In this document: piece after piece, positions 7,614 to 12,675 of the stretch | Position numbering within the stretch: position 1 is the stretch's first letter | How the letters are laid out: every line of letters begins with the position of its first letter | Source of the DNA: NORP181 sp047623555 | Lineage (GTDB): Bacteria > Pseudomonadota > Alphaproteobacteria > Rhodobacterales > Rhodobacteraceae | DNA length: 12,675 nucleotides | Reading direction: 5' to 3' | NCBI GenBank assembly: GCA_047623555.1 | Contig: JBLHMP010000096.1 | Location: forward strand, 1-12,675 | Made by a program: the position numbers and the translations under genes | Notes under the pieces: model-generated | What the model saw: only the letters and a program-made list of their open reading frames with translations | Told to the model about the DNA's origin: nothing | The model's database searches: none

Positions 7614-7720
7614 TTCACCCGGGATACCGTGCAGTCTGGCGCGAAAATCCTACGTTTGGGTGAAGGGAAATGACATTGTGACTGAATATGTTAGTTCAGA
7701 ACCTTCACCGAAGGTCGAAC
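7614..7720 (-). promoter_or_regulatory. hpf leader with alternative inverted repeats
   Basis: Three complementary segments lie in the untranslated leader. A local hairpin is formed by 7701-7706 and 7710-7715 (6 bp, loop of 3), extended by GTTC 7694-7697 pairing with GAAC 7717-7720. Segment 7702-7709 (plus strand CCTTCACC) also pairs perfectly over 8 bp with GGTGAAGG at 7659-7666. That same partner, as GGGTGAA 7658-7664, pairs over 7 bp with TTCACCC 7614-7620, which ends 8 nt before the Shine-Dalgarno sequence. These pairings exclude one another. No U-run follows any stem, so none is an ordinary intrinsic terminator. The repeats are plain in the sequence; a regulatory role is inferred. Confidence 0.35.
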
Positions 7721-7757
7721 CAGAAAATGCATCATTCAGGACAGCTGCCATCCCCCT

Positions 7758-7787
7758 ATTTGAGGCGATATGCGGGGTTGCTGTCAA
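7758..7787 (-). promoter_or_regulatory. candidate hpf promoter
   Basis: On the minus strand a perfect TTGACA (7782-7787) is followed after 18 bp by TCAAAT (7758-7763), four of six to the -10 consensus. It would start a transcript near 7751 with a leader of about 155 nt. It sits in the 262-bp gap between lptB and hpf, where an hpf-ptsN promoter is expected. Confidence 0.45.
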
Positions 7788-7857
7788 TGGAAGGTGGCGG
7801 TTTTTGGCGGGAAAAAATGTCTCAGTGGCATAATGTTTAACTATGTCGTGTAAAACA

Positions 7858-8616
7858 TCAGGAAATACGAAAATTTTCACCTAAATAAACCCGGCGCACA
7901 TTTTCGTTTTCGACCACATCTTCTGGTGTTCCAGACATCAAAACCTGCCCATCATGCAAAATATAGGCCCGGTCAACGATTTCCAGCGTTTCGCGCACGT
8001 TATGATCGGTGATCAGCACACCGATTCCCCGTTGTTTCAGCTGCGACACAAGTTGACGAATATCGCCAACCGAGATCGGATCAACGCCAGCAAACGGTTC
8101 ATCCAATAACAGATATTTCGGGCCTGCCGCCAGACACCGGGCAATTTCAACCCGCCGACTCTCGCCGCCGGACAGGGCTAGGGCGGGAGCGCGGCGCAGG
8201 TGTTCGATTGAGAAATCAGTCAGCAATTCCTCTAGGCGCGCACGCCGTTTGTGGCTGTCACTGACCGTGATGTCGAGAACCGCAGAAATGTTGTCTTCGA
8301 CACTAAGGCCCCGGAAAATAGACGTTTCCTGCGGTAAATATCCAATCCCCATGCGCGCGCGTCGGTACATTGGCAGCGAGGTGACATTTTGCCCATCAAT
8401 CGAAACATTGCCGGTTTCCGGAAAAATCAGCCCGGCAATCGCATAGAACGTGGTGGTTTTTCCCGATCCGTTCGGGCCGAGCAACGCCACTACTTCGCCC
8501 CGATCCAGCGTCATGCTGACGTCGCGAATGACCATCCGCTTGCGGTATGATTTGCGGATTTTATCAATCCGTAACCCCGAAGTTCCCGGTGTCAGCGTCA
8601 GTTCTGGCTTTACCAT
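7858..8616 (-). CDS. lptB: LPS export ABC transporter ATP-binding protein
   Basis: This 252-residue ATPase powers LPS extraction from the inner membrane as a dimer with LptF/LptG and LptC. All ABC motifs are present: Walker A GPNGSGKT at 47-54, Q-loop Q96 in GYLPQE, signature LSGGE at 148-152, Walker B YLLLDE at 168-173 with the catalytic Glu E173, and switch His H205 in ITDHN. The LPQETSIFRGLSVEDN block is characteristic of LptB rather than of amino-acid transport ATPases. The ATG overlaps the lptA stop by one base (TGATG), so translation is coupled. LptF and LptG are not in this window. It is the last gene of the tight nrnC-kdsD-lptC-lptA-lptB run; a 262-bp gap follows before hpf. Confidence 0.96.
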   Translation of the reverse strand: MVKPELTLTPGTSGLRIDKIRKSYRKRMVIRDVSMTLDRGEVVALLGPNGSGKTTTFYAIAGLIFPETGNVSIDGQNVTSLPMYRRARMGIGYLPQETSIFRGLSVEDNISAVLDITVSDSHKRRARLEELLTDFSIEHLRRAPALALSGGESRRVEIARCLAAGPKYLLLDEPFAGVDPISVGDIRQLVSQLKQRGIGVLITDHNVRETLEIVDRAYILHDGQVLMSGTPEDVVENENVRRVYLGENFRIS

Positions 8617-9107
8617 CAGTCTTTTGCCGTCTTCAATATGGTTTTGACACGCCCAGCCATATTGGCGGTGCCAGTGATCAGATTAATGGTCATTTGTTGC
8701 GAGGTCATGGCGTTCTGGCCCTGGGTCAGCAACACATTTCCGGTCATCACAATCACGCCTGATTTGATGGTGTAGTCGGCCTTATCAGCCTCGGCGGCAT
8801 CCGGCCCACTGACCAGCGTCACGCCGCCTGAGGCGACAAGCCTTTTGATGCCGCCTTCTTCCTGATTGTAGATGACCAGAACCCGTTGGGCCGACAGGCG
8901 CATTTCGCCCTGACCAATCAGAACATCGCCAGTAAAGACCGCCGTTCCATCGCTTTGGTTCACATCAAGCCCGTCTGCTGTCACCTCAACCGGAAGCGTC
9001 GGATCGGCGGCGATTGTCCCAAACGCAACCTTGGCCCCCTGCGCATTCGCGATCACCGCAGCAAACAAAATGGGAAGACATAAGATAAAGGTACGTAGGT
9101 AAGTCAC
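8616..9107 (-). CDS. lptA: LPS transport periplasmic protein LptA
   Basis: This 163-residue protein is a small OstA-like periplasmic bridge protein that passes LPS from LptC to the LptD/E outer-membrane complex. Residues 1-23 form a signal peptide: a single Arg, the hydrophobic core FILCLPILFAAVIANA, and likely cleavage after ANA. The rest shows the repeating beta-jellyroll strands of the family, for example TAVFTGDVLIGQGEMRLSA and a later VIVMTGNVLLTQG, in which the GDV/GNV-type turn recurs. The start is GTG at 9107, three bases after the lptC stop, with a GGAAAG about 8 nt upstream inside the lptC end. The stop overlaps the lptB start by one base. Identification rests on signal peptide, repeats, size and position between lptC and lptB; together these are strong. 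Confidence 0.92.
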   Translation of the reverse strand: MTYLRTFILCLPILFAAVIANAQGAKVAFGTIAADPTLPVEVTADGLDVNQSDGTAVFTGDVLIGQGEMRLSAQRVLVIYNQEEGGIKRLVASGGVTLVSGPDAAEADKADYTIKSGVIVMTGNVLLTQGQNAMTSQQMTINLITGTANMAGRVKTILKTAKD

Positions 9108-9110
9108 AAA

Positions 9111-9710
9111 TTATCTTTCCAGCTGTTTTGGCGTGTATATCAGTTTCACCCCGCCGTTGAAAAGCATATGCACCGATCCATCGTTAATTTCGGATCGAAT
9201 TGTCATGTTTCCGGCGGTTAATTGGCCAATTGGGCCATCTCCGGTGACCTGTCCGGGGGTATTGGCATCAATGCTGTTTAACGATGTGTTCAGTAAGTCG
9301 GTTTCAAGCACATAGCCGGTGTTTGTTTCAATCTTGACTGATCCGCCAAATGTGGCGCGATTCTCGGCCAAACCCAACGTTCCGGTTTCAGAATTTAGCG
9401 TAATGCGAAGCCCATCCGGTGAGACAATACTGGCGTGCAAATCCCGCGCGGTTGCCGGCGTCCCCAAACCGCCGGGGCTGGCCTGTCTTGCGGTGACCGA
9501 TATCTCGTCGCCATCTGAGGTGGTGCCGGAATACACTGGCGAGGTGATTTGCTTGTCTCGCAGTCGCTCGGCGATTTCGTTTTCGGCAAACGGGATGATT
9601 GCAGTTGGGTTAAGGTTACGCGACAACATGAATACAGTGGATAAAAGAGCAAGCGCGGCCAGTGGCAATATTACCTTAAAAATGGCCACCATGCGCGAAT
9701 AACCGTCCAC
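9111..9710 (-). CDS. lptC: LPS export system protein LptC
   Basis: This 199-residue protein is a bitopic inner-membrane protein with one N-terminal membrane span (about residues 7-27, VAIFKVILPLAALALLSTVF) and a periplasmic beta-jellyroll, the arrangement of LptC. LptC receives LPS from LptB2FG and hands it to LptA. The periplasmic part includes strand motifs such as GLRITLNSETGTLGL and ATFGGSVKIETNTGY. LptC is poorly conserved in sequence, so the call depends mainly on topology, length and position directly before lptA. The start is GTG at 9710, supported by AAGGAG 6 nt upstream. kdsD ends 15 bp before it. In many other proteobacteria kdsC lies between kdsD and lptC; it is not present here. 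Confidence 0.88.
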   Translation of the reverse strand: MDGYSRMVAIFKVILPLAALALLSTVFMLSRNLNPTAIIPFAENEIAERLRDKQITSPVYSGTTSDGDEISVTARQASPGGLGTPATARDLHASIVSPDGLRITLNSETGTLGLAENRATFGGSVKIETNTGYVLETDLLNTSLNSIDANTPGQVTGDGPIGQLTAGNMTIRSEINDGSVHMLFNGGVKLIYTPKQLER

Positions 9711-9714
9711 CGTA

Positions 9715-9720
9715 CTCTCC
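9715..9720 (-). promoter_or_regulatory. lptC ribosome-binding site deciding a GTG start
   Basis: On the minus strand AAGGAGA precedes a GTG at 9710 by about 6 nt. The next in-frame ATG (9692) has no comparable site, so the GTG is the better start. Confidence 0.7.
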
Positions 9721-9725
9721 TTTGC

Positions 9726-10694
9726 TTAGCCCAGACCGACGCGCAGACAATCGTGAATGTGCAACACACCCAAGGCGACGCGAGGGCCATCGGGGTCAAC
9801 GACAAACAGGCAGGTAATTTTGCGCTGATTCATGATCGCAACGGCCTCTTCGGCCAGGGCGTCCGGTCCAATTGTTGTTGGATCGCTGTTCATCACGTCA
9901 CCGGCGGTCATGTCTAGTAACCCATCCATGTTGCGACGCAAATCGCCGTCGGTGATGATGCCGGCAAGGGTGCCATCGCTGCTTGTGATCCCGGCCACGC
10001 CAAAGCCTTTCTGGCTGATATCAATCAGGGTGTCGCCCATTGACGTATCCGCCGAAACCAACGGCAATGCGTCGCCGGTATGCATCAGGTCTCGCACTTT
10101 GCTAAGGCGGGCGCCGAGTTTGCCACCGGGGTGGAATGCGCGAAAATGTTCCGGCGTGAATGCGCGGTGTTCCATCAATGCCACGGCCAACGCGTCGCCC
10201 AATGCAAGGGTCATGGTTGTGGATGTGGTCGGCACAATTCCGGTGCCACAGGCCTCTTCGGCGGCGGGAAGCACCAGCGCCACGTCAGATTGGCTTAGTA
10301 AAGTCGATGTGCGGCGGCTGGCCACGCCAATCAGCGGAATGCCAAAGCGGCGGGTATAGGCGACCACATCGGCCAATTCCGGGGTCTCGCCCGAGTTGGA
10401 CAGAACCAACACGACATCGCCCTGGGCCACCATACCCAGATCGCCATGGCTGGCCTCGGCTGGGTGGACAAATTGCGCCGGGGTGCCGGTGCTGGCAAAG
10501 GTCGCGGCCATTTTATGGGCGATATGGCCGGATTTACCCATGCCACAGACGATCACCCGGCCCTTGACGTTGAGCAGTAATTCAACGGCGCGATCAAAGT
10601 CATCGTTCAGGCTCGCCTCGAGTTTTGCCAGCGCGTCGGCCTCGATGCGGATCACCCGTCGGGCGGTGTCCTGAAATTTGCTTGCCCCGCTCAT
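9726..10694 (-). CDS. kdsD: D-arabinose-5-phosphate isomerase (KpsF/GutQ family)
   Basis: This 322-residue enzyme converts D-ribulose-5-phosphate to D-arabinose-5-phosphate, the first committed step to Kdo for LPS. It has a SIS sugar-isomerase domain (about 40-175) with GMGKSGH at 51-57, HPAEASHGDLG at 77-87 and SNSGET at 99-104, then FHPGGKLG at 187-194, and two CBS domains (about 207-322). Lys54, Glu106, Glu147 and His188 match, at a constant offset of five, the functional residues I recall for E. coli KdsD (59, 111, 152, 193). The ATG overlaps the nrnC stop in ATGA (10691-10694), giving translational coupling. lptC follows after 15 bp. Because KpsF and GutQ catalyse the same reaction, the symbol is chosen from the lpt context. 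Confidence 0.93.
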   Translation of the reverse strand: MSGASKFQDTARRVIRIEADALAKLEASLNDDFDRAVELLLNVKGRVIVCGMGKSGHIAHKMAATFASTGTPAQFVHPAEASHGDLGMVAQGDVVLVLSNSGETPELADVVAYTRRFGIPLIGVASRRTSTLLSQSDVALVLPAAEEACGTGIVPTTSTTMTLALGDALAVALMEHRAFTPEHFRAFHPGGKLGARLSKVRDLMHTGDALPLVSADTSMGDTLIDISQKGFGVAGITSSDGTLAGIITDGDLRRNMDGLLDMTAGDVMNSDPTTIGPDALAEEAVAIMNQRKITCLFVVDPDGPRVALGVLHIHDCLRVGLG

Positions 10695-11305
10695 GAGTGG
10701 GCAAAGATGTCAGAGTCGGGCCAGCCAACAAGATCAAGTTTTGCCCGCGTTGGCAGGAAATCGAAACAGGCCGCAGCCATTTCTGTTCGGCCTTCACGCT
10801 CTAGCCGTTTGTTCAGCTCATTGCGCAGTTTATGCAGGTACAAAACATCGGACGCGGCATAGTCCAGTTGCGCGCGTGTCAGGGTTTTGGCGCCCCAATC
10901 GCTCATCTGTTGTTGCTTGGATATGTCGACGCCTATCAGTTCGTGTGTCAGGTTTTTCAACCCATGCCGGTCGGTATAGGTACGGATCAGGCGGCTGGCG
11001 ATTTTGGTGCAATAGACCGGAGCCGCCAGCGCACCAAAGGCGTTGTACATGGCGGCAATATCGAACCGGCCAAAATGAAACAGCTTCAGCACGTCCGGGT
11101 TTTTGAGCATGGCGCAAAGATTTGGCGCCTCGGTCTGGCCTCTGGATATCTGCACGATATGGCTGTTGCCATCGCCGCCTGACATCTGGATCAGGCACAA
11201 TCGATCCCGATGTGGGTTCAGGCCCATGGTTTCACAGTCGATGGCCACGATGGGCCCCATGTCCAGCCGGTCAGGCAGATCGTTTTGATACAGAGTATTG
11301 GCCAC
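10691..11305 (-). CDS. nrnC: NrnC-type 3'-5' exoribonuclease (RNase D-like, diribonuclease)
   Basis: This 204-residue protein is a lone DEDDy exonuclease domain without the HRDC domains of true RNase D. It closely resembles NrnC of Bartonella, Brucella and related alphaproteobacteria, the enzyme that replaces oligoribonuclease and clears dinucleotides. Catalytic residues are D23 and E25 (IDCETMGL), D82 (FHFGRFD), and Y149-x3-D153 (YAASDVLYLH). The segments TKIASRLIRTYTDRHGLK and the end DIFAHS are the same type as in NrnC. Many databases call such genes rnd. The start is GTG at 11305, giving the expected N-terminus ANTLYQNDLPD; a weak AAGGGG lies about 8 nt upstream. It is the first gene of the kdsD-lpt operon and its stop overlaps kdsD. 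Confidence 0.9.
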   Translation of the reverse strand: MANTLYQNDLPDRLDMGPIVAIDCETMGLNPHRDRLCLIQMSGGDGNSHIVQISRGQTEAPNLCAMLKNPDVLKLFHFGRFDIAAMYNAFGALAAPVYCTKIASRLIRTYTDRHGLKNLTHELIGVDISKQQQMSDWGAKTLTRAQLDYAASDVLYLHKLRNELNKRLEREGRTEMAAACFDFLPTRAKLDLVGWPDSDIFAHS

Positions 11306-11311
11306 GTCGGG

Positions 11312-11351
11312 AGCCCCTTATTACTGCCGTGTTGCCGTCGAGATAGGGGCT
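11312..11351 (-). repeat. inverted repeat over the nrnC ribosome-binding region
   Basis: AGCCCCT at 11312-11318 and AGGGGCT at 11345-11351 are perfect 7-bp inverted repeats with a 26-nt spacer. In the nrnC transcript the proximal arm contains the only G-rich Shine-Dalgarno-like stretch before the GTG start, so pairing could hide it. Whether both arms are transcribed is unknown: a weak possible promoter on the minus strand (TTGAGT, 17 bp, TATCTC) would place its -10 inside the distal arm. Confidence 0.3.
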
Positions 11352-11413
11352 TTGGTGGGTAAACTCAACTGCTGCGCCGCGGCGGATGTGCAACAACCGA
11401 TGCCATGACCCAA

Positions 11414-11442
11414 GTGGCGCCCGGCCTGTAGGCGTGCGCCAC
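11414..11442 (-). terminator. GC-rich hairpin after the right-edge gene
   Basis: GTGGCGC at 11414-11420 and GCGCCAC at 11436-11442 pair perfectly over 7 bp, and within the loop GCC 11424-11426 pairs with GGC 11431-11433 around TGTA. The hairpin begins about 10 nt after the TGA of the upstream minus-strand gene. The tail is TTGGGT and not a U-run, so it may be a weak terminator or a 3'-end stabiliser. The rest of the 146-bp gap shows no gene. Confidence 0.45.
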
Positions 11443-11451
11443 CCTGTTTGA

Positions 11452-12675
11452 TCAGCGCCGCCTGCCGCCACCGCCACCGTTTCGGGCACCACCGCCGCCA
11501 CGATGACTCACGGATGGGGTATGTGTGGGGCGGGCCCTTTGCTGAGGCCGGGCGGCTGGGGTTGCTTGTGCCGGGCGCTGATGCGCGCGTTGGTTGGCGC
11601 GGGTCCTTGATGTGGCATCGCGTGATATGTGGCTCGGCACCCGGTTTGACGCCGCCGGATGTTTTATCGCCCCACTGGATGGTATGCGCGCCGGTATGGT
11701 CGCGGGCCGTTTATGATCTGCCGAAGGCCGGGAATGCGCATTTGAGGGGCGTTGTGTCAACGCTTCGCGGCGGGGTTCTTTGGTTCCGGTCCAGCCATTG
11801 CCCTGTTTCCACGTTTGCCAGCCGTCATCGGTTTTGCGATAGACGTTGCCATCATGGCCAGCAAAGGTGTTGTCACGCCGTCCGCTGACGCCAAAGCCGC
11901 TACCTTTTGAGCTGTCCCATTTGACGCCCTGGCCGCCCTGATTGCTTTGTGCGCCTTTGACCTTCAGATGCTCTGAGCCACGTTTGACCCCGGCCGAACC
12001 CCAACTGCCATAAACGCTCGACCCGCCTCTGGCTGCTGCACGGGTGCCAGTGCGCGGATTATATGCGGTTACAAAACCGCGACTGCCACCCGGGCCATAG
12101 GCCTTGCCGCCGCGAATATAGGTGCCAGTGCGTGGGCTCCAGGAGGCCCGCGCCTGAATGCCACGATGCGGACCATAGGCATAGCCATATCGGCCATAGG
12201 ATCCACGGGCGGGGTTATAATACATGCCACCACCATAGGTGAGCGGGCGTGGATAATAGATTGGCGGGCGGCCATTCCAGTAGCCCCAATGAGGATGGTA
12301 ATGATAGCCGCTGCCATAGACGAGCAGCCCCCAGGCCATAAAGCCCCAAAGATAGCCCGAGTTATACCCATAGACGGTTTGCGTCGGGCTGGAGTCATAG
12401 ATCCGCACATAGGTCGTGTTATAAACCGGCGACGAGGGCGGAATGTCGTAGATGGTATCGGGAACCACAGAGGCTGCGATCCATGGGCCTTCTGGAGTGT
12501 CCGAAACAAACCAGATGCCGTCATAAACCAGGAAATAATTATCCTCGACCTGAATGACCTGTGCTTCGGTGTTCACCGCATAGGCCATTTTCGTGCCTTC
12601 GATCGGTTCAAACGCCGGGTCGCCATCATATGAGATTTCCGGCGGGGTGATCTCGGCGGGGTTTACAAATGCCAG
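11452..12675 (-). CDS. Tyr/Gly-rich protein of unknown function, C-terminal part (5' end outside the window)
   Basis: The frame stays open from the TGA at 11452-11454 to the right edge (408 codons seen). The ATG at 12588 is probably internal, because the 29 codons before it continue a plausible protein sequence. Counting from the edge, residues about 32-85 (AYAVNTEAQVI, then DGIWFVSDTPEGPW, then VPDTIYDIPPSSPVYN) match a widespread proteobacterial group that databases label carbohydrate-binding family V/XII protein; I recognise the pattern but know of no proven function. Next come a Tyr/Gly/His/Trp-rich stretch (about 100-175), two PRTGT repeats, a segment GNVYRKTDDGWQTW, and a Pro/Arg/Ala-rich region ending in SHRGGGGARNGGGGGRRR. 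Whether a signal peptide or membrane span exists at the missing N-terminus cannot be seen. It is transcribed toward nrnC and ends in a hairpin. Confidence 0.75.
   Translation of the reverse strand: MAFVNPAEITPPEISYDGDPAFEPIEGTKMAYAVNTEAQVIQVEDNYFLVYDGIWFVSDTPEGPWIAASVVPDTIYDIPPSSPVYNTTYVRIYDSSPTQTVYGYNSGYLWGFMAWGLLVYGSGYHYHPHWGYWNGRPPIYYPRPLTYGGGMYYNPARGSYGRYGYAYGPHRGIQARASWSPRTGTYIRGGKAYGPGGSRGFVTAYNPRTGTRAAARGGSSVYGSWGSAGVKRGSEHLKVKGAQSNQGGQGVKWDSSKGSGFGVSGRRDNTFAGHDGNVYRKTDDGWQTWKQGNGWTGTKEPRREALTQRPSNAHSRPSADHKRPATIPARIPSSGAIKHPAASNRVPSHISRDATSRTRANQRAHQRPAQATPAARPQQRARPTHTPSVSHRGGGGARNGGGGGRRR

Noticed and set aside
7594..7833. 79-codon open frame on the plus strand opposite the hpf leader
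   Set aside because: No ribosome-binding site and no recognisable protein; it overlaps the hpf start region and lies antisense to it.
7834..7857. Inverted repeat TGTTTAAC / GTAAAACA just after lptB as an intrinsic terminator
   Set aside because: The stem is A/T-rich with a mismatch, and the nearest T-run on the minus strand lies about 17 nt beyond it. Too weak to annotate.
7650..7880. 76-codon open frame on the minus strand between lptB and hpf
   Set aside because: It overlaps the end of lptB, has no ribosome-binding site, resembles no protein I know, and covers the candidate hpf promoter.
12166..12633. 155-codon plus-strand open frame opposite the right-edge gene
   Set aside because: It is antisense to a frame with recognisable conserved segments; its Ile/Arg-rich sequence is what the reverse of Tyr/Gly-rich codons gives.

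Overview
The window looks like the chromosome of a marine-type alphaproteobacterium, most likely a Rhodobacterales (Roseobacter-group) member. The basis is the gene order nrnC-kdsD-lptC-lptA-lptB-hpf-ptsN, the short NrnC-type RNase D, the NodH/Stf0-type sulfotransferase next to a GT14-type branching enzyme, and protein sequences that resemble that order. No phage, IS element, CRISPR array, tRNA or rRNA is visible. The genus is not claimed.

Region 1 (1-6479, all + strand) is a cell-surface carbohydrate block. It holds the C-terminal end of a probable galU, then galE, two tandem paralogous GT2-type glycosyltransferases, a core-2/I-branching (GT14-like) glycosyltransferase with a large uncharacterised C-terminal domain, and a long sulfotransferase that appears to fuse two sulfotransferase-like halves. 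galU and galE supply UDP-glucose and UDP-galactose, the glycosyltransferases would assemble or branch a glycan, and the last enzyme would sulfate it from PAPS. Spacing is tight (ATGA overlap between the second GT2 and GT14; 7-9 nt at other joints), except for a 146-bp gap before the second GT2 that may hold its own promoter. This sulfated-glycan cassette is the best candidate here for an undescribed pathway; its product is unknown.

Region 2 (6516-11305, all - strand, convergent with region 1) is a conserved envelope and stress block. In transcription order it is nrnC (diribonuclease), kdsD (arabinose-5-phosphate isomerase for Kdo), lptC, lptA, lptB (LPS transport to the outer membrane), hpf (long ribosome hibernation factor) and ptsN (EIIA-Ntr). 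nrnC to lptB are overlapping or nearly abutting and look like one operon. A 262-bp gap separates lptB from hpf. rpoN, which sits there in many other proteobacteria, is absent. The gap contains a candidate promoter and a set of mutually exclusive inverted repeats in the hpf leader.

Region 3 (11452-12675, - strand) is the 3' part of a large gene that runs off the right edge. It encodes a Tyr/Gly-rich protein with a Gly/Arg-rich tail and no assigned function, followed by a strong GC-rich hairpin that probably ends its transcript.

The longest gene-free stretches are 2188-2333, 7596-7857 and 11306-11451; all are under 300 bp, and what they hold is listed below.
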